From: Novosphingobium sp049354825
GTDB lineage: Bacteria > Pseudomonadota > Alphaproteobacteria > Sphingomonadales > Sphingomonadaceae
Direction: 5' to 3'
NCBI RefSeq assembly: GCF_049354825.1
Contig: NZ_CP186480.1
Coordinates: forward strand, 1,302,001-1,366,000
Length of the DNA: 64,000 bases
The first letter of the stretch is position 1. Every line of letters starts with the position of its first letter. This document shows, one piece after another, positions 25,035 to 33,271 of the stretch. Under the pieces are notes generated by a model that was given only the letters and a program-made list of their open reading frames with translations, searched no databases and was not told the origin of the DNA. Position numbers and translations under genes: made by a program.

Positions 25035-25473
25035 TTTCCGCTATCGCAATGACGACCCTGCCGATGAGCCGGCGGTAACTCTCGATGCCTTCCTGGAGCA
25101 GGCCGAAGCCGCATCGGTGCGGATCGAGGCAGGCGAGGACGTGGCGGCGCTGCTGCCGCACCTCGGCCGCCTCAAGCTGATCGAGGTCGATTTTCCCCGT
25201 TTTCGTGACGGACGCGGCTTCTCGACGGCGCGAACCCTGCGCGAAGCGGGCTACGCCGGCGAGCTCAAGGCCACCGGCGATGTCCTCGTCGACCTGATCT
25301 TCTTCATGCGCCGCTGCGGGTTCGACAGCTTTGCGCCCGACACCCCGCTCGACCCGGCGGATGTCGAAGCGGCGCTCTCCCGCTGGCCCGAGGTCTATCA
25401 ACCGGCGGCGGATGCGCGCGCTCCGATCTGGGCGCTGCGCCATGGTGCGACGATCGGTGGACACGGTGGCTAG
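25027..25473 (+). CDS. DUF934-family protein associated with sulfite reduction
   Basis: The 148-residue soluble protein has the family core with LKLIEVDFPRFRDGRGFSTA, LREAGYAGELKATGDVLVDL and MRRCGFDSF. It lies between cysI and cysH in many proteobacteria, and its biochemical role is not defined as far as I know. One Cys (CGF) is present. The start overlaps the cysI 3' end, with AAGGAGG-like sequence at about 25015-25021. The 3' end overlaps cysH by 32 bases if cysH begins at 25442. Confidence 0.88.
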   Translation: MADFRYRNDDPADEPAVTLDAFLEQAEAASVRIEAGEDVAALLPHLGRLKLIEVDFPRFRDGRGFSTARTLREAGYAGELKATGDVLVDLIFFMRRCGFDSFAPDTPLDPADVEAALSRWPEVYQPAADARAPIWALRHGATIGGHGG

Positions 25474-26251
25474 CCGGGCGATCGACCGGATCGACGTCGC
25501 GCCAAGCTTCACCCAGGCGGATGCCGACGCGCTGGAAGCGCGCTTTGCCGGAGTGGATGCCGAGACGATGCTGCGCGAACTGCTGGCCGAGGGCGTGCTC
25601 GGCAGGGTCGCGGTGGTGTCTTCGTTCGGGACCGAAAGCGCGGTCCTGCTCGACCTTGTCGCCCGCGCCGATCCGGCGACCCCGGTGATCTTCGTCGATA
25701 CGAAGAAGATGTTCGATGAGACGCTTGCCTACCGCGACACGGTTGTCGGTCGGCTGGGCCTGACCAACAGCTCGACCGTCACGCCCGATGCGGCAGTCCT
25801 GGCCGTAAAGGACGAAACCGGCCTGCGCTGGTCCTATGATCCCGACGGCTGCTGCGCGATCCGCAAGGTCGAGCCGCTGGCGCGGGCGAAGGACGGGCTC
25901 GACGCCTGGATATCCGGGCGCAAGGCGTTCCAGTCAGTGACCCGCCAGAACCTGCCGCGCTTCGAGATCGAGGCCACTGAAAACGGCAACACCCGGCTCA
26001 AGATCAATCCCCTGGGAGACTGGACCAAGGACGATCTCGAGGCGTGGTTCGCTGCGCACGACTTGCCGCGCCACCCTCTCGAGGCTGCCGGGTTTCTTTC
26101 GGTCGGCTGCCAGCCCTGCACCAGCAAGGTGGCGCCTGGTGAAGACCCGCGCGCCGGGCGCTGGCGCGGCTGGGACAAGACCGAGTGTGGAATCCACGGT
26201 TCGGACTCGCCCGAGGTTGACCTGCCGCCGGGCTACGATCCGGTCTTCTAG
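25442..26251 (+). CDS. cysH: Phosphoadenylyl/adenylyl-sulfate reductase, iron-sulfur type
   Basis: The 269-residue enzyme reduces activated sulfate (APS or PAPS) to sulfite. It has the PP-loop SSFGTESAVLLDL and the catalytic Cys in ECGIH near the C-terminus. It also has the cysteine pairs GCCAIRK and VGCQPC. The CC...CxxC pattern binds a 4Fe-4S cluster and points to APS-type specificity rather than the cluster-free E. coli PAPS enzyme. Several in-frame starts exist (ATG 25442, GTG 25445, 25457, 25466). The first is used here, and a shorter product would avoid overlap with the DUF934 gene. It ends the sulfur operon, three bases from the convergent epimerase gene. Confidence 0.9.
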   Translation: MVRRSVDTVASRAIDRIDVAPSFTQADADALEARFAGVDAETMLRELLAEGVLGRVAVVSSFGTESAVLLDLVARADPATPVIFVDTKKMFDETLAYRDTVVGRLGLTNSSTVTPDAAVLAVKDETGLRWSYDPDGCCAIRKVEPLARAKDGLDAWISGRKAFQSVTRQNLPRFEIEATENGNTRLKINPLGDWTKDDLEAWFAAHDLPRHPLEAAGFLSVGCQPCTSKVAPGEDPRAGRWRGWDKTECGIHGSDSPEVDLPPGYDPVF

Positions 26252-26254
26252 TAC

Positions 26255-27166
26255 TCAGAACCAGCGGTTGTCGCGGTACCAGCGCGCGGTGTCCTTCAGC
26301 GCCTCGCGCGTGGCGACGCGCGGTTTCCACACCGTCTCCGGAACGCGGCGGCTGCGTGCCGAGACCCAGTCCGGATGCGTCATGTAACTGACGCGGTCGG
26401 GCGTCAGCTTGGCCTTGCCGCGGCGCAGGAAGCGGTCGGCGGCGGCCGCGCGCGCTAGCATCGCCTTCGACAGGTGCAGCACCCACGGGCGGCGCCCGAC
26501 GGCCCAGCCGATCGCGCGCGCAAGTTCGTAGTGGCCCCAGCCTTGCGGCTTGCCGTCGTCGGGCTCGAACGTGCGATGGCTGGCCTTGTCGCTGCCTGCA
26601 ACCAGCGCCAAGAGCAGCCGCGCAAGGTCGTCGACGTGGATCAGGCTGGCCCGCCCCTCAGCGGGCGGCATCGGCAGGATGCCCATGCGCGCGATGCGGA
26701 ACAGCTCGAACATCTCGGTATCGCGGGGACCGAACACCGCAGGCGGGCGCACGATCGTCCAGTCGAGCCCGCTGGCGCGGACGATCGCTTCGGCCTTGGC
26801 CTTGCTGGCGCCGTAATCAGACAGGCCCGGCTCGCGCGCGGCCAAAGAGGAGACGAGGATGAAGCGCGGCACGCCGGCGGCCACGGCCGCCTCGACCAGA
26901 TTGAGCGTGCCGGCCACGTTGCCGGCCTCGAAACCTGCCGCGTCGGGCGCGTTGACCACACCGGCGACATGGATGATCGCCTCGGTGCCTTTCACCAGAC
27001 GGGCCAGGGCCTTGCGATCGGCAAGATCCCCGCCAACCCAGGTAACGCCCTTGCGGGGCTGCTGCGCCCGGCGGTTGAGCGCGCGGACCCGCAATTTCGC
27101 ATGCTCGGCGGCATCGAGCACGGCTTGCCCGACGAAGCCCGTGCCCCCGGTCAGCGCGATCGTCAT
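26255..27166 (-). CDS. NAD(P)-dependent epimerase/NDUFA9-like atypical SDR
   Basis: The 303-residue Rossmann protein begins ALTGGTGFVGQAV, an extended-SDR NAD(P)-binding turn. It carries VSSLAAREPGLSDYGASKAKAE, where YxxxK is preserved with SS upstream, and VRPPAVFGPRDTEMF. This pattern is common to the complex-I-associated NDUFA9-like group and to sugar-nucleotide epimerases; substrate and role are unassigned. The start was placed at ATG 27166, which overlaps the proB stop in ATGA, so it is the last gene after obg and proB. The upstream in-frame extension is Arg/Pro-rich. Confidence 0.8.
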   Translation of the reverse strand: MTIALTGGTGFVGQAVLDAAEHAKLRVRALNRRAQQPRKGVTWVGGDLADRKALARLVKGTEAIIHVAGVVNAPDAAGFEAGNVAGTLNLVEAAVAAGVPRFILVSSLAAREPGLSDYGASKAKAEAIVRASGLDWTIVRPPAVFGPRDTEMFELFRIARMGILPMPPAEGRASLIHVDDLARLLLALVAGSDKASHRTFEPDDGKPQGWGHYELARAIGWAVGRRPWVLHLSKAMLARAAAADRFLRRGKAKLTPDRVSYMTHPDWVSARSRRVPETVWKPRVATREALKDTARWYRDNRWF

Positions 27167-28293
27167 AGCAGCGCCAGCTGGTCGCGGTGGATGATGGCCG
27201 GCCGCGGCGCATAGCCGAGCAGCGCGGCGTGTTCGCCCGATTGCCGGCCGCGCAGCATCGCGCAATCGGCGGAATCGTATTCGACCAGCCCATGCGCAAG
27301 GACGCGGCCGACCTTGTCGCAGACCGCTACTGCATCGCCGCGGCGAAACTCCCCGTCGACCGTTAGGATCCCAGCCGCCAGCAAGCTGCTGCCGCCGGCC
27401 AGGGCTTTTGCCGCGCCCGCGTCGACCGTAAGCGCGCCCTTCAGCCGCAGGCGGCCGCCCAGCCAGGCCTTGCGGGCGCCGGTCTTGCGCCGGGGCACGA
27501 ACAGCGTGCCGATGGATCCGTCCAGTGCCCGCGCGATTGGCGAGTCCTTGGTCCCATTGATGATCGCCAGCGCGATCCCGGCCAGGTCCGCAATCTCCGC
27601 CGCCTGCAATTTCGACGTCATGCCGCCCGATCCGAGGCCCGATGTCGATCCCCCGGTCGCCATGGCATGGATGGCAGGAGTAATTCCCTTTACCACCGGG
27701 ACCAAGCGCGCCGCCGCGTCGGCCGGATCGCGGTCGTAAAGCCCTTCGACGTCGGAAAGCAGCAGGACCGCGCTGGCCTGCGCGGCCTGCGCCACGCGCG
27801 CAGCCAGGCGATCGTTGTCACCGAAACGGATCTCTCGCGTCGCGACTGAATCGTTTTCGTTGACCACGGGGATGGCGCCGGCGTCCAGCAGGCGTCCCAG
27901 CGTGGCGGTCGCGTTCAGGTAGCGGCGCCGGTCCTCCAGGTCTTCCAGCGTGAGCAGTAGCTGCGCCGCGACCAGTCCCTCGGCGGCGAGCAGTTCCGCC
28001 CACAGGCCGGCAAGCGCGATCTGCCCGACAGCGGCGGCTGCCTGCGCATCGGCCAGGCTGCCACGTCCGCCCTTCGGCAAGCCGAGCTTCGCCGCGCCCA
28101 GCGCGATCGCGCCGGAGGATACCACGATCACGTCCTGGCCGCGTGCGCGCGCAGCAGCGAGCTCGGCCACCAGCCCGGCGAGCCAGGCGCGGCGCGTTCC
28201 ATCGGCGCCGATCAGCAACGCCGAGCCGACCTTGACCACCAGCCGGGGGCAGATTGCGGACTTCGCCAGGTCAGAGAGCGCGGTAATCCCCAT
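27163..28293 (-). CDS. proB: Glutamate 5-kinase
   Basis: The 376-residue protein catalyses the first step of proline synthesis, ATP-dependent phosphorylation of glutamate. The amino-acid kinase domain shows VVKVGSALLI, VVSSGAIALGAAKLG, PVVNENDSVATREIRFGDND and STSGLGSGGMTSKL. A C-terminal PUA domain (about residues 285-376) follows, as in E. coli ProB. The start is uncertain. ATG 28293 gives a standard length, while a TTG at 28329 adds 12 residues; neither has a clear ribosome site. It lies between obg and the epimerase gene. A proC gene is about 4 kb upstream on the same strand. Confidence 0.92.
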   Translation of the reverse strand: MGITALSDLAKSAICPRLVVKVGSALLIGADGTRRAWLAGLVAELAAARARGQDVIVVSSGAIALGAAKLGLPKGGRGSLADAQAAAAVGQIALAGLWAELLAAEGLVAAQLLLTLEDLEDRRRYLNATATLGRLLDAGAIPVVNENDSVATREIRFGDNDRLAARVAQAAQASAVLLLSDVEGLYDRDPADAAARLVPVVKGITPAIHAMATGGSTSGLGSGGMTSKLQAAEIADLAGIALAIINGTKDSPIARALDGSIGTLFVPRRKTGARKAWLGGRLRLKGALTVDAGAAKALAGGSSLLAAGILTVDGEFRRGDAVAVCDKVGRVLAHGLVEYDSADCAMLRGRQSGEHAALLGYAPRPAIIHRDQLALL

Positions 28294-28388
28294 CGCGGCG
28301 CGGATGGCGGCAAAGCCCGGCTTATGCAAGGGGCTGCGCGGTGCCGCGCGCGCCGAAGCGGGGCGGGTTCAGGCCGGGTCGGAAGCCG

Positions 28389-29444
28389 TCATAATGGCGA
28401 CCACGGCGCAGCCGCGCCCTCGTCCTCCTGCTCGCCGCTGGGACGCTCGGTGGCGGTCGCTGCAGGAAGATAGCTGATCACCGCGTCGAGCAGCGCGTCG
28501 AGACCCGCGCCGGTTGCCCCGGAAATCGGGAAGACCTTTTCGGCGCCAGCTTCGAGCAACTCGGATGAGAACGCCTCGACCAGCTCGGCGTCGACCAAGT
28601 CGATCTTGTTCAGCGCCACCAGCCGGGGCTTGCCATCGAGGCCGCCGCCGTATGCCGCCAGCTCGTCCTCGATGACCCGCATCGCTTCGGCCGGGTCGGT
28701 CCCGCTGACGTCGATCAGGTGAATGAGCACGCGGCAACGCTCGATATGGCCGAGGAAGCGGTCGCCGATGCCGGCTCCGTCGGCCGCGCCCTCGATCAGG
28801 CCGGGAATATCGGCCAGCACGAATTCGCGCGCGCGGTGGCGCACGACGCCCAGCTGCGGGGTCAGCGTGGTGAAGGCATAAGCGCCGACTTTGGCGTTGG
28901 TATTGGTGATCTTGTTGATGAAGGTCGACTTGCCGGCGTTGGGCAGCCCGACCAGGCCGGCGTCGGCCAGCAGCTTCAGCCGCAGCCATACCCAGCGTTC
29001 CTCGAACGGCAGGCCGGGCTGGTGCTGGCGCGGGGCGCGGTTCGTGCTGGTCTTGTAGCTGGCGTTCCCGCGCCCGCCCAGCCCGCCTTCCAGGAGCACG
29101 ACGCGCTGGCCGGCCTCGACCAGGTCGGCCAGCACTTCCTCGCGGTCTTCGTCGAGGATCTGCGTGCCCACCGGCACCTTGATCACGAGGTCCTTGCCCT
29201 GTGCGCCGGTGCGATCCTTGCCCATGCCGGGCACGCCGCGCGGCGCCTTGAAATGCTGGGTGTAGCGAAAGTCGATCAGCGTGTTGAGCCCGGCCACCGC
29301 CTCGAACACCAGGTCGCCGCCACGGCCGCCGTCGCCGCCATCGGGTCCGCCATATTCGACGTACTTCTCACGCCGGAAGGAAACGGCACCCGGCCCCCCG
29401 GCGCCCGAGCGGATGTAGATCTTGGCCTGGTCGAGAAAATGCAT
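28389..29444 (-). CDS. obgE: Obg/CgtA family GTPase
   Basis: The 351-residue essential GTPase is involved in 50S ribosome assembly and cell-cycle control. The glycine-rich Obg fold is obvious (GGDGGRGGDLVFEA, GLGGRGNASYKT, about residues 1-158). The G domain has GLPNAGKST (G1), DIPGLIEGA (G3), NKID (G4) and SGATGAG (G5). The C-terminal extension is short and acidic, lacking a long E. coli-like tail. It is transcribed toward proB, with a 95-base gap. The upstream 180 bases to the tRNA gene should hold its promoter, but I see no clear -35/-10. Confidence 0.96.
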   Translation of the reverse strand: MHFLDQAKIYIRSGAGGPGAVSFRREKYVEYGGPDGGDGGRGGDLVFEAVAGLNTLIDFRYTQHFKAPRGVPGMGKDRTGAQGKDLVIKVPVGTQILDEDREEVLADLVEAGQRVVLLEGGLGGRGNASYKTSTNRAPRQHQPGLPFEERWVWLRLKLLADAGLVGLPNAGKSTFINKITNTNAKVGAYAFTTLTPQLGVVRHRAREFVLADIPGLIEGAADGAGIGDRFLGHIERCRVLIHLIDVSGTDPAEAMRVIEDELAAYGGGLDGKPRLVALNKIDLVDAELVEAFSSELLEAGAEKVFPISGATGAGLDALLDAVISYLPAATATERPSGEQEDEGAAAPWSPL

Positions 29445-29584
29445 GAGTCAGTGATAGCTCAGTTGCACGCGTTTGTCGCGCTGAGGTCCAGGACGCAGAG
29501 TAGCGAGCCTGGGCGTGCCGAGAATGACGTCCTCGGAGAACAGGCGCGCAGCGACCGTCAGGTCGTGATCACCGGACGCGCACG

Positions 29585-29607
29585 AGGACGGCGTTCAAGG
29601 CCGTCCT
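29585..29607 (-). terminator. Possible hairpin after tRNA-Ala
   Basis: AGGACGGC (29585-29592) pairs perfectly with GCCGTCCT (29600-29607) across a seven-base loop, 20 bases downstream of the tRNA-Ala 3' end. No T-run follows on the minus strand, so intrinsic termination is doubtful. Confidence 0.4.
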
Positions 29608-29626
29608 AGGTCGCTTGTCGGTACAC

Positions 29627-29702
<76 letters not shown>

Positions 29703-29795
29703 GTTCCAGTGCAAACCGCGGCAGCCGGGCCGCCGCGGGAGGCGCCCCCTTAACGAAGGAGTGGGGCGCGCGGAAGAGAAAAAATCACGCCCGCG

Positions 29796-30641
29796 TCAAG
29801 GCGCGGTGGTCGCCGTCGGCGCCGGCACGGTTACCGTCGCAGCCGAAGTGGCGGCGGGCGCCGGTACGACCACGGTCGGCGGCACGGCCGGGACGGTAAC
29901 GGTCCCCGTGGGCGTGACCACCGGCGTGGTGAACGCGGGGGGCAGCGGCGCCTGTACGGTGGTGGGCGCATACTTGGCGTCCCACAGCGCGGCGTCGGTC
30001 TTGTACTGCTCGTAAGCGCGGAAGAACTGCTCGAACACACTGTCGAGGCGCGGCAGTTCCAGCGCGGCGAAGTCCTTCAGGCCCGCGGGCGTTACCGCCA
30101 TCGAATCGTGCGCCAGCGCCAGCGATGCATCGCAGAACCCGCCGAGCGTCGGTGGCGAGGCGTAGAAGTTGTAGACCTGCGTCATGTAGGCTTCGCGCGG
30201 CGGGATCCAGCGCTGCCCGTACTTGGCCTTGAACTCGCCATCGACCGCGCGGTTGGCCGCGGCCAGCCCCTTGGCATGGACCTTCAGGAAATTCTTGTAG
30301 CCCACCAGGATGTCGGCGTGCTCGGGCCGGAGGCAGTTGAGCGCGGCGACGTTGTAGGCGGCGCGCAGGTTCCACAGCGTCTGGTCGGGGGTGATGCCGT
30401 AGTTGAGCGTGCGGCGGATGCCGTCGAATCCGATCGGCGGCGTGGTCAGCAGCGGCGAGGCGTTGAGCGGCGGCAGCGGGCGCGGCGGGATCACCACGAC
30501 CGGCGGCGGCGGCGGAGGCGGCGGCGGCGGCGGGGTCTTGGCCGCGCAGGCCGCAAGCGTAGCCATCAGCGCCGCGCTGGCGGCCAATTTCAGATCGCGC
30601 CGGATCGAGCGCTGCCCGCTGCGCCGAATTGCCTTGCCCAT
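29796..30641 (-). CDS. Conserved-looking lipoprotein of unknown function
   Basis: The 281-residue product starts with a basic N-terminus and a hydrophobic core ending MATLAACAA, a good lipobox with the lipidated Cys near residue 34. A run of 11 Pro follows at once, then a globular helical region (about 70-230) with two Cys (NCLRPEH, GFCDAS). The tail is low-complexity Thr/Val/Ala/Pro (about 235-281). I do not recognise the domain. It is probably anchored in a periplasmic membrane leaflet with the Pro run as spacer. The start is ATG 30641; the upstream frame has no signal-like sequence. Confidence 0.75.
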   Translation of the reverse strand: MGKAIRRSGQRSIRRDLKLAASAALMATLAACAAKTPPPPPPPPPPPVVVIPPRPLPPLNASPLLTTPPIGFDGIRRTLNYGITPDQTLWNLRAAYNVAALNCLRPEHADILVGYKNFLKVHAKGLAAANRAVDGEFKAKYGQRWIPPREAYMTQVYNFYASPPTLGGFCDASLALAHDSMAVTPAGLKDFAALELPRLDSVFEQFFRAYEQYKTDAALWDAKYAPTTVQAPLPPAFTTPVVTPTGTVTVPAVPPTVVVPAPAATSAATVTVPAPTATTAP

Positions 30642-30740
30642 CGTATCTAGCGTCCCTGTCCCGGCTTGATGTCTTGCGGCCATGTCTGCCGCGCCCTGCC
30701 TTGCGGCAGGATGAAGCGACACCCCTAGACGGTAGGGCGA

Positions 30741-30784
30741 GCAAAGAAAATGCCCGGCGCGAGGGGTAAACCGCGCGCCGGGCA
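30741..30784 (-). terminator. Rho-independent terminator of the Bax-inhibitor-1 gene
   Basis: On the minus strand TGCCCGGCGCG (30784-30774) pairs perfectly over 11 bp with CGCGCCGGGCA (30761-30751). It is followed at once by TTTTCTTTG (30750-30742). It lies 26 bases after the Bax-inhibitor-1 stop codon. Confidence 0.85.
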
Positions 30785-30809
30785 CCGATTGTCGTCTATT
30801 TGGGTGCGA

Positions 30810-31565
30810 TCAGCGGCGATCGCCCATGAAGCGCAGCAGGTACATGAACATGTTGATGAAATCGAGGTAGAGGTTCAGCGCCCCCATCACCACGACCTTG
30901 CCGGCCATGTCAGTGCCGCGCACGTACTGGTACTGCTCCTTGAGCTTCTGCGTGTCGTAGGCGGTGAGGCCGGCGAAGATCAGAACGCCCAGGATCGAGA
31001 TCGCCCAGTAGAGCCCCGGCGACTGCAGGAACATGTTGATGAGTGAGGCGATGATGATGCCGACAACGCCCATGATCAGGAAGCTGCCCATGCCCGTCAG
31101 GCTGCGCTGGGTGGTGTAGCCGTAGAGGCTGAGCCCGGCAAAGGCGCCGGCGGTGGCAAAGAACGTCGCCGCGATCGAGGCGCCGGTGTAGACGAGGAAA
31201 ATCGTCGACAGCGACAGGCCCATCACGATGGCGAAGCCCCAGAAGCAGGCGCGCAGCGCCGTGAGGCTGAGCTTGTTCAGGCCGAAGCTCATCACCAGCA
31301 CGAACGCCAGCGGCGCCAGCATCACGACGATGCCGAGGCCCGAACCCATGACTTGCGCCGCCGCGCCCGAGCTGGCGAACAGCATCGCCACGATGCCCGA
31401 CAACAGCACGCCCGAGGCCATGTAGTTGTAGATGGACAGCATGTGCCGGCGCAGGCCGGCGTCGAACGTCGTGCGTCCGACCGAAGGCACGGCTACCGAA
31501 GGAGACGCGCCGAAGCCCGTCCCGACCTTGCGGTCCTGGGGCTGGGGGTCGTTCCAATTGGCCAT
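30810..31565 (-). CDS. Bax inhibitor-1/YccA family membrane protein
   Basis: The 251-residue integral membrane protein has seven hydrophobic segments. It carries the BI-1 family C-terminal motif GLTAYDTQKLKEQY and ALNLYLDFINMFMYLLR. The two Asp of this region form the pH-sensing pair in characterised members, which leak calcium or protons. The bacterial physiological role is not settled; in E. coli, YccA interacts with FtsH. The N-terminal 40 residues are polar and probably cytoplasmic. The start is ATG 31565 with GGAGAG eight bases upstream. It is a single gene with its own terminator. Confidence 0.93.
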   Translation of the reverse strand: MANWNDPQPQDRKVGTGFGASPSVAVPSVGRTTFDAGLRRHMLSIYNYMASGVLLSGIVAMLFASSGAAAQVMGSGLGIVVMLAPLAFVLVMSFGLNKLSLTALRACFWGFAIVMGLSLSTIFLVYTGASIAATFFATAGAFAGLSLYGYTTQRSLTGMGSFLIMGVVGIIIASLINMFLQSPGLYWAISILGVLIFAGLTAYDTQKLKEQYQYVRGTDMAGKVVVMGALNLYLDFINMFMYLLRFMGDRR

Positions 31566-31586
31566 GGTGTGGTTCTCTCCGTTTCC

Positions 31587-31605
31587 GGCGCCCATGATGG
31601 GCGCC
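31587..31605. repeat. 19-base inverted repeat between proC and the BI-1 gene
   Basis: GGCGCCCAT, one central base, then ATGGGCGCC: nine-base arms with perfect symmetry. It lies 22 bases upstream of the BI-1 start and 77 bases past the proC stop. It may be an operator or a terminator hairpin; no T-run flanks it. Confidence 0.4.
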
Positions 31606-31681
31606 TCGGGGATCAATATCGCCCCTCGCCCGCCCCACTTCAAGGAAAACCGGACGGGCAGCTGTCGCAGATTGTAACGGT

Positions 31682-32449
31682 TCAGCCGGCCAGCTCGGAG
31701 CCCCGGTCGCGCGCGGCGCGCAGCGTCGCGGCAATCAGCCGTGCCAGCGCGTCATCGGCGTCGAGCACTGCCAGCCCCGCCGCGGTGGTGCCGCCCGGGC
31801 TGGTGACGCGCCGGGCCAGATCGCCCGGGTCGTCGTTCGAGCCAGCCGCCAGCGCGGCCGCGCCCTGGACCGTCGCCAGAGCCAGCCGCCGCGCCTGCTC
31901 GGCCTCCATGCCAAGGGCCGTCGCGCCGTCAGAAAGCGCTGCCAGGAAGCGGTAGACGAAAGCGGGCCCCGATCCGACCAGCGCGGTGACAAGATCGAAC
32001 TGCGCCTCGTCCACCCATTCCGGCGTACCAAGCGGTGCCATCAGCGCGCTTACGGCGGGGTCTTCGGCGCCTGCCAGTCCGATCGGCGCAAGCCCGATCT
32101 CGGCAGCCAGGTTGGGCATGACGCGCAGATGCGCGGCCGCGTCCGGGAACAGTGCGGCAAGGCGTGCCAGCCGCACCCCCGCCAGCATCGAGATTACCGT
32201 CGCCCCGGCAGTCAGCGGTGCCAGCGCTGGCGCCGCTTCGTCCAGTGCCTGCGGCTTGATCCCCAGCACCACGGTTGCAAACGGCCCGCCGCCCGGCTCG
32301 CGCCGCAGGGTCACGCCGGCCGGCACGGCGGCCAGCGCTGGATCCAGCACGGTGAAGCGCGCAGGATCGAGGCCGCCCCGCAGCCAGCCTGCCAGCATCG
32401 CCCCGCCCATGTTGCCGCAGCCGGCCAGCAGGATCGCGCCGTCAGTCAT
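31682..32449 (-). CDS. proC: Pyrroline-5-carboxylate reductase
   Basis: The 255-residue enzyme reduces pyrroline-5-carboxylate to proline with NAD(P)H. The N-terminal dinucleotide fold is LLAGCGNMGGAML. VVLGIKPQ and VISMLAGV follow, then VRVMPNLAAEIG-like sequence (HLRVMPNLAA). The C-terminal dimer domain has ALVGSGPAFVYRFL, and the signature RRVTSPGGTTAAGLAVL is diagnostic. ATG 32449 is preferred, since the eight extra upstream residues add no motif. It follows the YbjN gene after about 150 bases, and the two may share a transcript. Confidence 0.94.
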   Translation of the reverse strand: MTDGAILLAGCGNMGGAMLAGWLRGGLDPARFTVLDPALAAVPAGVTLRREPGGGPFATVVLGIKPQALDEAAPALAPLTAGATVISMLAGVRLARLAALFPDAAAHLRVMPNLAAEIGLAPIGLAGAEDPAVSALMAPLGTPEWVDEAQFDLVTALVGSGPAFVYRFLAALSDGATALGMEAEQARRLALATVQGAAALAAGSNDDPGDLARRVTSPGGTTAAGLAVLDADDALARLIAATLRAARDRGSELAG

Positions 32450-32601
32450 CGGCGGCAGCCTTGCTTGACACATTTGACACGGTCCTGGGGACGTTACCGC
32501 ACGGCCCCCGAAGGGACGCGGCGTGAGCCGGGCGAAGCGGGGAGAACAGGCGGTCCATCGCCGCCATCATGCCACCGAAGCGGCGCTGTAGGACAGCGTT
32601 T

Positions 32602-33108
32602 TCAGGCTTCCCCGGCGGCGTCGACCAGCGCGCTGGCCAGCGCCTCGGCCGGGGACTTGTCACCCCAGAGGATGAACTGGAACGCCGGGTAGAACCGGTC
32701 GCACTCGTCGATCGCGGCCTCGACCGCGGACTGGGCCTGGGTCAGGCTGAGCAGCCCTTCATCGCCCAGCATCAGGCCGTGGCGGTAGAGCAGGACCCCC
32801 CCGTTCGACCAGACGTCGAAATGGCCGACCCAAAGCTGCTCGTTGACCAGCGCCAGCACCTCGAACATCGCGCTGCGCTTGTCGTCGGGAACGCGGATGT
32901 CGGGCAGGCAGAGCAGTTGCAGCACGCTGTCCTCGCGGCGCCAGATCCCGCGCAGCGTGTACTTGGCCCACGATCCCTGGACTTCGCCCGAAATCTCGTC
33001 GTCGCCGACGTATTCGTAGTCCCAGCCGCGCGCCTCGAACAGCGCCGCGAGCATATCGACCGGTGCCGCGTCGTCCTGGCCCGCGTTGTCCTGGTTATCG
33101 GTCCTCAT
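32602..33108 (-). CDS. YbjN-domain protein
   Basis: The 168-residue soluble protein contains a YbjN-like fold (about residues 18-150). The middle includes SWAKYTLRGIWRREDSVLQL, LALVNEQLWVGHFDVWSNGG and VLLYRHGL. Alphaproteobacterial members resemble type-III-chaperone-like sensory folds and have no settled activity. It is acidic at both ends. The start is ATG 33108; the preceding 163-base gap contains three phased TGTGG repeats and a TTAACC-type element. It could be co-transcribed with proC. Confidence 0.8.
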   Translation of the reverse strand: MRTDNQDNAGQDDAAPVDMLAALFEARGWDYEYVGDDEISGEVQGSWAKYTLRGIWRREDSVLQLLCLPDIRVPDDKRSAMFEVLALVNEQLWVGHFDVWSNGGVLLYRHGLMLGDEGLLSLTQAQSAVEAAIDECDRFYPAFQFILWGDKSPAEALASALVDAAGEA

Positions 33109-33224
33109 CACGTCCGCCCGAAACTCCCGCACGACGCACTGGTGTCGTCGCGGCCGAAATGCGTCGCCGCCAGGGGCGATGACAATGACCGGTTAACCCT
33201 GCCTTGGGCATAACCCGACAAGCC

Positions 33225-33255
33225 TGTGGACGGCGTGTGGACAAGCTGTGGGCGC
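33225..33255. promoter_or_regulatory. Three 11-base-phased TGTGG repeats (DnaA-box-like)
   Basis: TGTGGACGG starts at 33225, TGTGGACAA at 33236 and TGTGGGCGC at 33247, exactly 11 bases apart, on one helix face. The middle copy is TTGTCCACA on the other strand, one mismatch from the DnaA box TTATCCACA. The same nine bases occur in the ftsZ upstream region. The site lies in the gap upstream of the YbjN gene. Protein binding is inferred only. Confidence 0.45.
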
Positions 33256-33271
33256 GGGCGGCACCGCGACC

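Noticed and set aside
29716..29769. Two seven-base GC stems upstream of tRNA-Ala as terminators of the lipoprotein gene
   Set aside because: Neither stem is followed by a T-run on the minus strand; the only T-run lies before the stems.
30503..30535. GGC/CGG trinucleotide run as a repeat element
   Set aside because: It encodes the polyproline spacer of the lipoprotein and needs no other explanation.
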